64,000 nucleotides of DNA from Paenibacillus mellifer (GCF_023195895.1 NZ_JALPRK010000007.1:62001-126000), one strand, 5' to 3'; shown: positions 15,949 through 25,051, counted from the first letter of the stretch. Numbers and translations: made by a program. Notes: generated by a model not told the origin, from the letters alone.

Positions 15949-16083
15949 TTGAGCTCCAATGGATTTGGAATTTTGATGGTTAGTGTTGTTTATTTTGGTT
16001 TAATCATCTGTTCTTTTGTTATCTTGAAGACAAACAAGACTCATTCTAAGAAGCGAAAAGAAGAGGAACATTCTGATAAATGA
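15949..16083 (+). CDS. 44-aa single-pass membrane microprotein
   Basis: TTG start at 15949 with AAAGGAGGTCG just upstream, among the strongest ribosome binding sites in this region. The product has one helix, ILMVSVVYFGLIICSFVIL, then a very charged tail, KTNKTHSKKRKEEEHSDK. Its topology is the same as the microprotein at 15692. The stretch 16084-16444 after it holds no gene I can support. Confidence 0.5.
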   Translation: MSSNGFGILMVSVVYFGLIICSFVILKTNKTHSKKRKEEEHSDK

Positions 16084-16444
16084 AAGTTTTGTATCTATAT
16101 TAATTATGAACTCCGATCGCGCGATTTACGAATTATGCGTATTGCGTTCACTTAAACAACAGGTAGTTGAGTTTGGTCCGGGTTCCACCGTCCGGGCAAC
16201 TTTATCTCACGTAAGGAAAGCGCCGATACAATGTTGACACTTGCCCCAGTATGGCACTTATAGGCATAACCCCGTGAATATTTTCTTTAAGTTTCCGAAT
16301 CTGTTTTTTGGTATTAGAACTTAGAGTTCTATTTTAATTTTACCGGTAAATAATAAGGGGAATAAGCATTAATTGAACACCATTGTTCCGGTTCTGACCA
16401 TTTTAGGAACCAACGATTACGTTTTACATTAAATACATGTAAAC

Positions 16445-16482
16445 AAAGTGGAAGCCCTTATTTAACAAGGGATTCCACTTTT
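16445..16482. terminator. bidirectional intrinsic terminator
   Basis: AAAGTGGAAGCCCTT pairs with AAGGGATTCCACTTT around ATTTAAC. It is placed between the microprotein genes (plus) and the MFS gene (minus). Confidence 0.75.
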
Positions 16483-16501
16483 GGAGTTTGGATAACTGAC
16501 A

Positions 16502-16521
16502 CTTCGCTGGTACTACCCCTA
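16502..16521 (+). repeat. left copy of a 20-bp inverted repeat
   Basis: CTTCGCTGGTACTACCCCTA, just outside the stop codon of the MFS gene. Its reverse complement recurs at 20543-20562 with one mismatch (19/20), just outside the resolvase-like gene, so the pair brackets the MFS-UspA-SulP-resolvase block. Confidence 0.6.
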
Positions 16522-16535
16522 GAAATAAGAAGGGC

Positions 16536-17873
16536 TTATATCTTTCCTTCGGGTACAGTGTCCGCGGTACGATCTTTGATAAAAAATGTAGTAAGTAGGG
16601 CAATCATACTTCCGATCAATCCGTACAAAAATATGTGATGGATTCCGCTCATAAAATCTTCTGATCTCGTCAGAATTGCCCCCATGATCGTTACGCCTAT
16701 TGCTGTTCCTATGTTACGAGCAAACATCATAAATGAAGTTGAAATTCCTTTTTCATGCGGTTCAACAAGCTGCTGGGCGCCGATAACGCCTGTTGTCGAT
16801 AATAAACCGAAAGCGAAACCTTGAATCATCAAAACAAAAAATACATACCAAAATCCATTTCCATCGTGCAAAAAAGCGAGGAAGACTCCGGAAGTAGCGA
16901 GCAGAATACTTCCAATAATAAACAGACGGCGATAGCCAAATTTCAAAATCCACTTTCCCGCCGGAACAGATGCAGAAAGCCAACCAAGGGCAGTTCCTAG
17001 TAATGCGATGCCACTTTGGAAAACGGAGAGTTTGGTTATGTCCTGTAGAAACAACGGGATATAGCTTGCGGTTCCAAATAAGGCCGCCCAACCAAGGAAA
17101 CCGTTAATGTTCATCCAGCGAATCGTTTTATCTTTAACAATGGAAAGGGGAACGAGTGGTGATGCTTGCTTTTTTTCAAAGAAGTAAAAGGCGATAATGA
17201 ATATTGCGCCAACACTGACATAGAGGATTTGATTGCTATCTACGACAGTTGCCAGAAGCAACACACTGACTCCAATCGTAAACAAAAGTGCGCCGATATA
17301 ATCGATACGTGCTTTTTTGGGAGTATACTCCTCTTTATATGGTAATAAAGTGAGCAACGCTAGAATGCAAATCGGGATATTTATAAAGAAAATCCATCTC
17401 CATGTCATATACTCCACGAAAAATGCGCCTAATAGCGGTGCGATGACTGCAGACAGTCCCCACATTGACGTCCCCAAGGCTTGAATTTTTCCGCGCTGTT
17501 GAATGGAAAATAGATCGCCTGCAATAATAGCTGGAAAAGGCATCATGAAGCCAGCACCGATACCTTGAATTCCACGGAAAATAACAAGCTGTACCATCGT
17601 TTGCGACACACCGCACAGTATAGAACCGATTAAAAATAAAATAATTCCAAAAGCAAAGACTCGTTTCCGGCCGAACAAGTCTGATAATCGGCCTGCAACT
17701 GGAGCGAGCACGGTGCTTGCGATCATATAAGAGGCAAACGGCCAAGCAAAAAATTCAAACCCGCCAAGACTCTTTGCTATGATTGGCATTGTTGTATTCA
17801 TAATCGTGGTATCCATTGATGCTACGAATAGGGCGAGTACAATACTTATCAATATTGTTGTTCTGCTTTTCAA
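16536..17873 (-). CDS. MFS multidrug-type efflux transporter (DHA2-like)
   Basis: A 445-residue major facilitator of the EmrB/QacA drug:H+ antiporter type. Motif D1/C features are visible: the N-terminal ALFVASMDTTIMNTTMPII, motif A GRLSDLFGRKRVF, and GIQGIGAGFMMPFPAI. It exports small organic compounds; the substrate is not inferable. The start is TTG at 17871-17873 behind GGGAGGGAG. Downstream of uspA in the same direction. AT-richer than the flanking ars and sulfur clusters, suggesting import. Confidence 0.85.
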   Translation of the reverse strand: MKSRTTILISIVLALFVASMDTTIMNTTMPIIAKSLGGFEFFAWPFASYMIASTVLAPVAGRLSDLFGRKRVFAFGIILFLIGSILCGVSQTMVQLVIFRGIQGIGAGFMMPFPAIIAGDLFSIQQRGKIQALGTSMWGLSAVIAPLLGAFFVEYMTWRWIFFINIPICILALLTLLPYKEEYTPKKARIDYIGALLFTIGVSVLLLATVVDSNQILYVSVGAIFIIAFYFFEKKQASPLVPLSIVKDKTIRWMNINGFLGWAALFGTASYIPLFLQDITKLSVFQSGIALLGTALGWLSASVPAGKWILKFGYRRLFIIGSILLATSGVFLAFLHDGNGFWYVFFVLMIQGFAFGLLSTTGVIGAQQLVEPHEKGISTSFMMFARNIGTAIGVTIMGAILTRSEDFMSGIHHIFLYGLIGSMIALLTTFFIKDRTADTVPEGKI

Positions 17874-17903
17874 TCAAACTCCCTCCCAACATCTTGGGAT
17901 CAA

Positions 17904-18329
17904 TTATTTTACAACAATAACTGGACACAGTACTCTCTTAACCACTTTATGACTTACGCTGCCCAAGACAAATTCCTGTAAGGCATTTAGCCCGCGGCTT
18001 CCAATAATGACCAAGTCCACTTTCTCATTGTTTGCATATTCCACAATAGCTGGACCAGGATCGCCAGTAATAATCTTTGTTTCATGATTGACATTTTTAG
18101 CAGAAAGTTGTTCTGCAATAGGAAGCAACTTTTGATGTCGTTTCAACTCTATTTCCTCATGATTTTGAGAATGCAAGACTTCACTTTTAATTTTGGATAA
18201 GTCCGCCACAAATAGGATTTCAACGGTGGAATCTGGAATCAAGGATGCAATTTTCGCAGCCTCCTGGGCTGCCCGAATCGAGTTTTTTGACCCATCAGCA
18301 GCGAGTAAAATACGTTGATACATATTCAT
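17904..18329 (-). CDS. universal stress protein UspA family
   Basis: A 141-residue UspA-fold protein. ILLAADGSKNSIRAAQEAA is the first strand and the ATP-binding Asp. The C-terminal nucleotide motif is GSRGLNALQEFVLGSVS (G2xG9xG(S/T)), so it is likely an ATP-binding type. GGGGAGAG precedes the ATG. It lies 12 bases after the SulP gene in one operon. SulP-UspA pairs are common in Bacillales, and UspA may regulate the transporter; that is inference. Confidence 0.85.
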   Translation of the reverse strand: MNMYQRILLAADGSKNSIRAAQEAAKIASLIPDSTVEILFVADLSKIKSEVLHSQNHEEIELKRHQKLLPIAEQLSAKNVNHETKIITGDPGPAIVEYANNEKVDLVIIGSRGLNALQEFVLGSVSHKVVKRVLCPVIVVK

Positions 18330-18341
18330 CTCTCCCCTTCA

Positions 18342-19820
18342 TTAGTGTGCTTTTAATTGAGCATTTGCATCTTGGTATACGGCTAACTTATCTATAATTT
18401 TTTTGCTAGATGCATTTAGTCCTTTAATTGTGACATGATTATTGTTTTCACGATATTTGATGACTACTTTATCTACTGCGCCTACGCCAGAGTCGTCCCA
18501 AATGTGTGCATGAGAGAAATCAATCACAATATTTATATCATCAGCGATATTAAAGTCAAAGGCTTTTATGAAGCCTTCCACAGAGGCAAAGAACAATTGA
18601 CCCGTTACATCAAATATGATTTCTTTGCTGGTCTGCCGTCTTCTAACCTCTAGTTTTGAAATTTTGGCCACAAAGAAGATAGCGCTAAGAATAACACCGG
18701 CTATAACGCCTTTGGAGAGGTCATGAGTCGCCACAACGATAATGACCGTAGTCAACATTACAAGAGCATCCGTCTTTGGAGCTTTACGCAGATACGAAAA
18801 TGATGTCCAATCAAATGTGCCAATCGATACCATAATCATAATCCCAACCAAAACAGGCATCGGTATTTGTACAACCAATCCGCCTAATACAAGAATCAGA
18901 AATATTAAGAACAGACCTGCAACTAACGTGGACAACCTGCCGCGGCCCCCTGATTTGACGTTGATTACAGATTGACCGATCATGGCACATCCAGCCATAC
19001 CGCCAAAGAAACCTGTAATAATATTTGCGATACCCTGTCCTCTGGATTCTCTGTTCTTGTTGCTTTCTGTTCCTGTCATATCATCAACGATAGAGGATGT
19101 AAGCAACGATTCCAGTAATCCGACAATGGCTAAAGCGACAGAGTAAGGAAAGATGATTTGAAGTGTTTCAAAATTAAATGGAATGTCCGGGATAAAGAAA
19201 GAAGGCAGGGTTTGAGTGATTCTTCCTAAATCCCCAACCGTTCCTAAATCTAAATGTCCCCAGATGGCAACCGATGTAAGGATGATAATAGCGATTAATG
19301 GGGCTGGTATGGCTTTGAAAAAACGAGGCAATACATATACAATAATCAAAGTAATAGCAACAAACACATAAGTCAGAGTTGATATGCCAACAAAATGAGG
19401 GACCTGCGCCATAAATATCAGGATTGCGAGTGCGTTAACAAAACCGATCATGACGGCTCTAGGAATAAATTTCATTAGCTTTGCAATCTTGAATAATCCA
19501 AAAATAAGTTGTATGATCCCGGTGAGTATAGTGGCGGCTAATAAATATTGTAATCCGTAATCTTTAACTAGAGGTACCATCAGCAAAGCCATCGCGCCAG
19601 TAGCGGCGGAAATCATACCTGGACGACCGCCTACAAAGGCTATAATGACTGCGATACAAAAAGAGGCATATAAACCAACCATAGGATCGACACCGGCAAT
19701 AATGGAAAAGGCAATCGCTTCTGGAATGAGAGCCAAAGCGACAACAATTCCAGCAAGTATGTCGCCCCTTATGTTTGAAAACCACTCTCTTTTTATTCTT
19801 TCAACCACGTTTACTTCCAC
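18342..19820 (-). CDS. SulP-family transporter with STAS domain (YbaR-like)
   Basis: A ~490-residue SulP transporter: [22 protein letters not shown] is the family signature, [20 protein letters not shown] the second one, and a C-terminal STAS domain (~410-490) contains [16 protein letters not shown]. It differs clearly from the SulP at 12855 (shorter, YbaR-like). Substrate probably sulfate or bicarbonate. GTG starts at 19820 or 19808 are possible; AAGGAG favours the latter. Cotranscribed with uspA. Divergent from the resolvase-like gene. Confidence 0.85.
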   Translation of the reverse strand: MEVNVVERIKREWFSNIRGDILAGIVVALALIPEAIAFSIIAGVDPMVGLYASFCIAVIIAFVGGRPGMISAATGAMALLMVPLVKDYGLQYLLAATILTGIIQLIFGLFKIAKLMKFIPRAVMIGFVNALAILIFMAQVPHFVGISTLTYVFVAITLIIVYVLPRFFKAIPAPLIAIIILTSVAIWGHLDLGTVGDLGRITQTLPSFFIPDIPFNFETLQIIFPYSVALAIVGLLESLLTSSIVDDMTGTESNKNRESRGQGIANIITGFFGGMAGCAMIGQSVINVKSGGRGRLSTLVAGLFLIFLILVLGGLVVQIPMPVLVGIMIMVSIGTFDWTSFSYLRKAPKTDALVMLTTVIIVVATHDLSKGVIAGVILSAIFFVAKISKLEVRRRQTSKEIIFDVTGQLFFASVEGFIKAFDFNIADDINIVIDFSHAHIWDDSGVGAVDKVVIKYRENNNHVTIKGLNASSKKIIDKLAVYQDANAQLKAH

Positions 19821-19896
19821 TCCTTATTTATTTTTAGTGTGACTTTTAACTCTCATAAAAGTCAGGTTCCGTATTAGGCTCATTCATTTTATCACC

Positions 19897-19933
19897 AAAA
19901 GGACCAAAATGGAACCTTTTAGGTCCCTTTTTT
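19897..19933. promoter_or_regulatory. nested hairpin in the SulP/resolvase divergent region
   Basis: AAAAGGACC (19897-19905) can pair with GGTCCCTTTT (19922 on), and the inner GGAACC/GGTCCC offers an alternative stem. A T-run follows on the plus strand. It sits between the two divergent starts, where a terminator is not expected, so it may be an operator or attenuator. Confidence 0.4.
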
Positions 19934-19977
19934 GTGGTATGCTTTCAAAAGGGCTTCTGCAGTAAGGAGGGCACGTT

Positions 19978-20520
19978 ATGTTAATTGGTTATATGAGACC
20001 CTATCAAGATGATTTAAATTGTAAAATCCAAATAGAGACTTTGAAAGAACTGAATTGTGACCAATTCTTCACTGAGGAGCATTCATCCCCTAAAAAAAGA
20101 GTAATGTTAATAAAAATGATGAATGAACTTCAACCAGGGGATACAGTTGTTGTTGCAAGGCTATTTTCATTTGCGGATTCTACCCGGCATCTAGCAGAGC
20201 TATTAAATCAATTAAATGAAAAAAGGTCATATCTCTATACTGTTGGCGAAGGGATAAATACGAATCAATCATCAGGATACTCATTTCATGACAGCGTAAA
20301 TTATTTATTGAATTTTCAAAGTGATGTCATTAGTGAGAATACTAAAAAGGGATTGTATGAGGCGAAACAAAAAGGAATGAGTCCTGGCCGTCCGCGAAAG
20401 CCTGATGAGAATGTGAAACGAGCCATTCATATGTATCAGAGTCAAAAGTATAGTCTTGCACAGATAAAGGAAGAGACGGGAATTAGTAAAACTACACTAT
20501 ATCGCTATTTGGAGAGTTGA
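19978..20520 (+). CDS. serine-recombinase-like protein without the catalytic Ser
   Basis: A 180-residue member of the resolvase/invertase superfamily: an N-terminal resolvase fold and a C-terminal HTH (SLAQIKEETGISKTTLYRYL), with the linker GRPRKP. The catalytic motif is normally Y-x-R-V-S-T; here it reads IGYMRPYQDD, so the nucleophilic Ser is replaced. The downstream Arg-rich region is also altered. It is therefore unlikely to cut DNA and may act as a regulator. AAGGAGG lies before the ATG. Divergent from the SulP-UspA-MFS operon, which it may control. Confidence 0.75.
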   Translation: MLIGYMRPYQDDLNCKIQIETLKELNCDQFFTEEHSSPKKRVMLIKMMNELQPGDTVVVARLFSFADSTRHLAELLNQLNEKRSYLYTVGEGINTNQSSGYSFHDSVNYLLNFQSDVISENTKKGLYEAKQKGMSPGRPRKPDENVKRAIHMYQSQKYSLAQIKEETGISKTTLYRYLES

Positions 20521-20542
20521 TCTAGTCCAATATAGACTGCCT

Positions 20543-20562
20543 TAGGGGGAGTACCAGCGAAG
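20543..20562 (-). repeat. right copy of the 20-bp inverted repeat
   Basis: Reverse complement of the 16502 repeat with 19 of 20 matches. It lies 23 bases after the resolvase-like gene. Confidence 0.6.
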
Positions 20563-20647
20563 CTGATACCACCCGGCCTTCTTGGAAATTTATGAGTCAT
20601 ATTCAACAAACTATTTTGTTCCATACTTTTGGACTTCGTGACAGTGA

Positions 20648-20662
20648 CGCTGGTAATACCCC
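20648..20662 (+). repeat. third partial copy of the repeat
   Basis: CGCTGGTAATACCCC matches CGCTGGTACTACCCC of the left copy at 14 of 15 positions, in the same orientation. A preceding CTTTTGGA also occurs before the left copy. It suggests an older or nested element end. Confidence 0.4.
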
Positions 20663-20721
20663 AATTAACCCGGCCTGGGTTCCGGACCGGGACGAAATAA
20701 AGTTGGAATAATTGGATTTAA

Positions 20722-21267
20722 CTAACCTTCAGCAGACAGTGCAATTGCTTTTGTTTCATGAACTGTACCATATGGATGCTCAGGAGGCGCATAGATAACG
20801 TAAACTTTAAGGGGGGTATTGCCTGTGTTGGTTACATTGTGCCATTTTCCAGCAGGTATCATAATTGCATAGTCATCATAGGCCATTACTTGAAAATCCA
20901 ATTTGTCCTTCCTATCACCCATTTGAACAAGTCCCTGACCTTCTTCAATACGTATGAATTGATCAGTTGTCGGATGGACTTCTAAACCGATATCATCGCC
21001 AACATTAATACTCATCAGAGTCACTTGAAAATGTTTTCCTGTCCATAAAGCGGTACGGTAAGTTTTGTTTTGCTTTGCTGCCTGGTCAATATTCACTACA
21101 AGTGGACTTTGTCCATAATCTCTTAATTTCATTTTTCCGTAGGGATTACTATCAGTATTATACCAATTGTAATAGTGAGGATTATAATCCCGATAGTTGT
21201 TATTCCAGCTGTTATGCATCGGATTATGCCATTGATAGTGATGGCATGATTTATGGAACATACTCAT
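20722..21267 (-). CDS. cupin-domain protein with His/Asn/Tyr-rich leader
   Basis: A 181-residue protein. Residues ~1-45 are rich in His, Asn and Tyr (CHHYQWHNPMHNSWNNN), a composition seen in spore-coat proteins. Residues ~70-170 form a cupin barrel: GLEVHPTTDQFIRIEEGQG supplies motif 1, with one His in the usual pair position and D/Q after it, and MIPAGKWHNVTNTG supplies motif 2. Metal binding is likely. The function is unknown; a spore-associated role is inferred from composition. AGGAGA precedes the ATG. Confidence 0.7.
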   Translation of the reverse strand: MSMFHKSCHHYQWHNPMHNSWNNNYRDYNPHYYNWYNTDSNPYGKMKLRDYGQSPLVVNIDQAAKQNKTYRTALWTGKHFQVTLMSINVGDDIGLEVHPTTDQFIRIEEGQGLVQMGDRKDKLDFQVMAYDDYAIMIPAGKWHNVTNTGNTPLKVYVIYAPPEHPYGTVHETKAIALSAEG

Positions 21268-21396
21268 TCTCCTCTTATGATTCAGTGTTTACTTTTTTAT
21301 CATATGCAACTGCCTATATAAAGGAGTGCAAAACCTGCAGTAATGGGCAAGAGCCTAAATAATCACAAGACAAATACAAACTATTTACAAATGGTC

Positions 21397-21480
21397 CTAG
21401 ATGCCCAACTCCTGGAACTTGACGAACTGTCGTTCCGGTTTTTGATCTTTAGCCGACACACGGCCATATCCCAGCTTCAT
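21397..21480 (-). pseudogene. N-terminal scrap of a serine recombinase
   Basis: Minus-strand frame beginning MKLGYGRVSAKDQKPERQF and stopping after 27 residues. The YxRVS motif and following DQ are those of Tn3-type resolvases. Nothing homologous follows. The rest of 21268-21700 shows no gene. Confidence 0.6.
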
Positions 21481-21705
21481 GTGTACTTTCTCCCCCATAT
21501 TAGTTCCACCCGCAAAGTCAATGTAATAAAATATAATTGAAAGTGCTTACGTCCTTGAAGCGAAAGGCGAAGCGTATATATGGTAACGCCAACATTTCGG
21601 AAATTCTGTACGCTAAGGACTTCCCAAAAAGCGATGTAAAAAAATGTGGGTGCACAAACATTCTCGGTAATGAATTCTTTTTAATTAAAGAGGAAGAATA
21701 TCTAT

Positions 21706-21737
21706 TTGACCCTGTACTTAAGTACAGGGTTTATACT
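21706..21737 (+). promoter_or_regulatory. mer-type promoter/operator
   Basis: TTGACC (-35, 21706-21711) and TATACT (-10, 21732-21737) are separated by 20 bases, the overlong spacer of MerR-activated promoters. The spacer holds the perfect 20-bp palindrome CCCTGTACTTAAGTACAGGG (21710-21729), which matches Gram-positive mer operators. Confidence 0.85.
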
Positions 21738-21755
21738 ACGTGTGAGGTGAAGCAA

Positions 21756-22151
21756 ATGCAGTTTCGTATCGGAGAACTTGCTGATAAATGTAACGTTAAC
21801 AAAGAAACTATCCGGTATTATGAACGAATCGGTTTAATTGCAGAACCTTCTCGTACCGATTCAGGCTACCGAATATATCCAGAACAAACAGCCGATCGTA
21901 TAACATTTATTAAACGCATGCAGGAATTGGGATTCGTATTAAATGAAATTGACAAATTGTTAGGTGTTGTTGATCGGGATGAAGTAAAGTGCCGCGATAT
22001 GTATGATTTCACTGTTCAAAAGATAGAGGACATCCAGCGTAAAATTGAAGACCTCCGAAGAATTGAACGGATGTTGGTAGACCTTAAAGAAAGATGCCCC
22101 GAAAACAAAGATATTTATGAATGCCCCATTATTAAAACAGTGATGAATTAA
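21756..22151 (+). CDS. merR: mercury-responsive MerR regulator
   Basis: A 131-residue MerR-family activator. The HTH is [20 protein letters not shown], followed by a long dimer helix. With the ATG at 21756 the three Hg(II)-binding Cys fall at 79, 114 and 123 (EVKCRDM, ERCPENK, YECP), the positions known from Bacillus MerR. A longer frame upstream runs through the operator and is rejected. It is transcribed from the merOP in front of it together with the CopZ-like gene. No merA or merB follows in this window. Confidence 0.9.
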   Translation: MQFRIGELADKCNVNKETIRYYERIGLIAEPSRTDSGYRIYPEQTADRITFIKRMQELGFVLNEIDKLLGVVDRDEVKCRDMYDFTVQKIEDIQRKIEDLRRIERMLVDLKERCPENKDIYECPIIKTVMN

Positions 22152-22175
22152 AGACTGCACAAGGAGTGATACAAA

Positions 22176-22628
22176 ATGCATAGCTGTTGTCAAACTTCCA
22201 CTGATAATCCAACAAAATCAATTCAATGCCCTGTTTGTTACCAAAAGGGCAAAACTATTCAATTGATTACGCTCAAGGCATTGCTTCAACCAACCGCGTT
22301 AGAAACAATATACCCTGAATTAACTTACACTTTTTGCGCGAATTCATCTTGCGAAGTTGTCTATTTTAGTGATGAGCAGACATTTGGCAAAGATATGCTC
22401 AAAGTTTCGGTGTTCCAAAAAGACGCTGCATTGGAAGTACCCGTTTGTTACTGCTTCGGATGGACAAGAGAACGCTTAATACAAGCCGTTCAGGAAAATC
22501 AGAATCCAATTGATCATATAAGAGAACAAATTCAAGCTGGTCGCTGTGGGTGTGAGGTTAATAACCCACAAGGAGCCTGCTGTTTGGGCAATGTCACGTC
22601 ATTCATCCGGAGCCTTGACAAGATCTAA
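22176..22628 (+). CDS. CopZ-like Cys-rich metal/[2Fe-2S] protein (mer-associated)
   Basis: A 150-residue cytoplasmic protein with clusters HSCCQ, CPVCYQKG, FCANSSCEVVYF, VPVCYCFGWTRERL and CGCEVNNPQGACCLGN. The CYCFGWTRERL and CGCEV-x-NPQG-x-CC layout is that of the Fe-S/zinc N-terminal half of Archaeoglobus-type CopZ and of copZ-like genes in Firmicute mer operons. It follows merR by 24 bases and is under merOP control, so a Hg(II) chaperone or sink is the likely role. A paralogue about 81% identical (121 of 150 by direct comparison) is carried by the IS1595-type element at 56252. Confidence 0.75.
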   Translation: MHSCCQTSTDNPTKSIQCPVCYQKGKTIQLITLKALLQPTALETIYPELTYTFCANSSCEVVYFSDEQTFGKDMLKVSVFQKDAALEVPVCYCFGWTRERLIQAVQENQNPIDHIREQIQAGRCGCEVNNPQGACCLGNVTSFIRSLDKI

Positions 22629-22764
22629 TTTCTTGTCAATCTTACGAAATCTATATCGTTTCACCCGGTGAAAATTAATCGAAAACATCGCAGTTCCTTC
22701 CCCGGCGGCTGCTTTTTTCTTTTTCAACGTTAATACTGCGATAACAATTGGCATGTAAAATCAT

Positions 22765-22781
22765 ATTTGAAATAAGCAAAT
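22765..22781. promoter_or_regulatory. ArsR-type operator of the ars operon
   Basis: ATTTGAAATAAGCAAAT, a 5-bp inverted repeat, ~40 bases before arsC. It fits binding by ArsR encoded at 23269. The 130 bases between the CopZ-like gene and this site contain no gene. Confidence 0.45.
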
Positions 22782-22822
22782 AATTATATGGCTATTTACA
22801 AGGGGTAGGGGAGTGTGGGAGA

Positions 22823-23254
22823 ATGAAACGGGATGTTACGCGGATTTATTTCCTTTGCGGGCAAAATCGGTGCCGAAGTCAGATGGCCGAAGCCTTTGCT
22901 AAGTTTTATGGCGGGGATCATGTGGTGGTGGAGAGTGCCGGATTAGAACCATCGAAAGAAGTGCATCCTTACACCGTTGAAGCTATGCGCGAGGTAGGCA
23001 TCGATCTTTCCCAGCATGTTTGCAAAAAAATCGATATGAAATTTTTTCTAGCGTCGAATGCCATCGTCAAGTTGTGCGAACAAATTGTAGAACGCTGTCC
23101 TATCGTACCGTTTAAGATCATGAACGTCGAGTGGAACATCCCCGACCCGTTGGCTGTAGACGGCGGCAACCTGGAAGACGTGAAGAGAGCGCGTGACGAG
23201 ATTCGGGAGAAAGTAATCGGGTTGTTAAAAGGGATGGACATTCCCGTCGCTTAA
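22823..23254 (+). CDS. arsC: arsenate reductase (LMW phosphatase type)
   Basis: A 143-residue thioredoxin-coupled arsenate reductase that converts As(V) to As(III). The catalytic P-loop is CGQNRCRSQMAEAFA. The resolving Cys pair lies in KLCEQIVERCP. It differs from the second ArsC at 25052 in its P-loop and tail. It is the first gene of the ars operon; arsR follows after 14 bases. Confidence 0.9.
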   Translation: MKRDVTRIYFLCGQNRCRSQMAEAFAKFYGGDHVVVESAGLEPSKEVHPYTVEAMREVGIDLSQHVCKKIDMKFFLASNAIVKLCEQIVERCPIVPFKIMNVEWNIPDPLAVDGGNLEDVKRARDEIREKVIGLLKGMDIPVA

Positions 23255-23268
23255 AAGGAGTGAAGCAG

Positions 23269-23592
23269 TTGAGCAAACTAGAAGAAGTAGCGGATGCCTT
23301 GAAGCTATTGGGGGACCGGAACAGACTCACTATCGTAGCCTTGTTGCAGGTGAAGGAACTGTGCGTGTGCGAGATCGTGGACATTTTGAAAACGAGCCAG
23401 CCCAATATCAGTCAGCATATGCGCAAGCTGCGGGACGGGGGCCTGGTCAAAGAGTCTCGCAGGGGACAGTGGGTTTATTATTCGCTCTGCCTGGAAGACA
23501 AGCCTTATATTTTGGATATTCTAAAAGAAATTCCTTCGCAAGCGGCGCTGATTGAGCCTGCCGTTTGCGAAACCAATGATTGCTGTACGTAG
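23269..23592 (+). CDS. arsR: ArsR arsenite-sensing repressor
   Basis: A ~107-residue winged-helix repressor with the As(III)-binding ELCVCEI motif in the recognition helix region and the HTH TSQPNISQHMRKLRDGGLV. The C-terminus adds CETNDCC. A TTG start at 23269 with AAAGGAG 8 bases upstream is preferred to the GTG at 23260, which is part of that site. It sits second in its own operon. Confidence 0.9.
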   Translation: MSKLEEVADALKLLGDRNRLTIVALLQVKELCVCEIVDILKTSQPNISQHMRKLRDGGLVKESRRGQWVYYSLCLEDKPYILDILKEIPSQAALIEPAVCETNDCCT

Positions 23593-23609
23593 TTCAGGAG
23601 GAAGCATAA

Positions 23610-25022
23610 ATGGTTTATGTGGCGATTTTCATTTTCTTGGTAACGTTGCTTTTTGTCATTTGGCAACCGAAAGGATTAAATATCGGCTGGTCGGCAAGTG
23701 CCGGAGCGATCTTTGCTTTGCTCTTTGGTGTGGTCAGCTTCGCGGACGTCGGCACCGTAACCGGTATCGTGTGGAACGCTACCTTGGCGTTTGTGGCCAT
23801 TATTTTAATCTCACTGGTGCTGGATGAAATCGGATTTTTTGAGTGGGCTGCATTGCATATGGCGCGGCTGGCCCGCGGAAACGGCCTGCTCATGTTTGTA
23901 TTTATCATCCTGCTGGGATCGGCGGTTGCCGCCCTGTTTGCCAATGATGGCGGGGCCTTGATTATTACCCCGATTGTACTCGCCATGGTCCGGGCACTTA
24001 AGTTTGATGAAAAGATGATCCTGCCGTTTATTATGGCCAGTGGGTTCATTGCGGATACGGCATCTTTACCGCTTGTCGTCAGCAACTTGGTTAACATCGT
24101 ATCTGCGGATTATTTCAACATCGGTTTTGCGGAATACGCGAGCCGCATGATTGTTCCGAATTTCTTTTCCGTCATTGCGAGCCTCATTGTGTTGTATCTG
24201 TATTTCCGGAAGAGTATCCCGAACACTTACAATCTTAAGCAACTGAAAAAGCCGAAGGAAGCCATCAAGGATATGCGGCTGTTTAAGTTATCTTGGGTCA
24301 TTTTAGCCGCGCTGCTCGTTGCGTATTTCATTAGCGAATTTTTCTCGATCCCTGTATCCATTATTGCCGGGGTTGCAGCGATTGCCTTTTTGTTCGCGGC
24401 GAGAAAAAGCCCTGCGATTCATACCTGGAAACTGGTCAAAGGCGCTCCCTGGGCTGTCGTCATCTTCTCTATCGGCATGTATGTGGTCGTTTATGGCTTG
24501 CGCAATGCCGGACTTACGGATGCACTAGGCAGCGTCATTCAAGCGGTCGCAGACCAAGGGTTATTTGTGGCTACCGTAGGTATGGGCTTTATTGCAGCCA
24601 TCCTGTCGTCCATTATGAACAACATGCCCACGGTCATGATCGATGCGCTGGCCATCCAAGGTACGCAAACCGATGGGTTCATTCGTGAGGCGCTGATCTA
24701 TGCGAATGTGATCGGTTCGGACTTAGGGCCGAAAATTACGCCAATCGGCTCCTTGGCCACGCTGCTTTGGCTGCATGTCCTATCCACGAAAAACGTGAAA
24801 ATTAGATGGGGCTATTATTTTAAAGTCGGTATCCTGTTAACCATTCCCACGTTGTTCATTACGCTCACCGGTCTTTATGTATGGCTTTATGTTCTCCAGA
24901 CGCTACAGGTGAATGTATGGTTATGTATCGCGGTGATCGTGATCGTCCTAGTGGTAGTTGCAATGATCATGAAGACTTTTATGAGAAGTAAACAAGCGAA
25001 AAGAGTTCATCAAGGCGATTAA
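23610..25022 (+). CDS. arsB: ArsB-type arsenite efflux pump
   Basis: A 470-residue membrane antiporter of the ArsB/NhaD superfamily, extruding As(III). About twelve helices. Signatures are [39 protein letters not shown] and [16 protein letters not shown] with [19 protein letters not shown]. Seventeen bases after arsR, with AGGAGG before the ATG. It lacks the ArsA ATPase partner nearby, so it works as a proton-driven pump. Confidence 0.9.
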   Translation: MVYVAIFIFLVTLLFVIWQPKGLNIGWSASAGAIFALLFGVVSFADVGTVTGIVWNATLAFVAIILISLVLDEIGFFEWAALHMARLARGNGLLMFVFIILLGSAVAALFANDGGALIITPIVLAMVRALKFDEKMILPFIMASGFIADTASLPLVVSNLVNIVSADYFNIGFAEYASRMIVPNFFSVIASLIVLYLYFRKSIPNTYNLKQLKKPKEAIKDMRLFKLSWVILAALLVAYFISEFFSIPVSIIAGVAAIAFLFAARKSPAIHTWKLVKGAPWAVVIFSIGMYVVVYGLRNAGLTDALGSVIQAVADQGLFVATVGMGFIAAILSSIMNNMPTVMIDALAIQGTQTDGFIREALIYANVIGSDLGPKITPIGSLATLLWLHVLSTKNVKIRWGYYFKVGILLTIPTLFITLTGLYVWLYVLQTLQVNVWLCIAVIVIVLVVVAMIMKTFMRSKQAKRVHQGD

Positions 25023-25051
25023 TGAATTGAAATCAAAGGAGATTGTTCACC

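Noticed and set aside
21537..21755. N-terminal extension of MerR
   Set aside because: It runs through the mer -35, operator and -10; the ATG at 21756 gives the standard MerR length and Cys numbering.
22176..22628. Calling the CopZ-like gene merT, merP or a copper chaperone
   Set aside because: No membrane helices (not MerT) and no GMTCxxC ferredoxin-like metal-binding domain (not MerP or classical CopZ).
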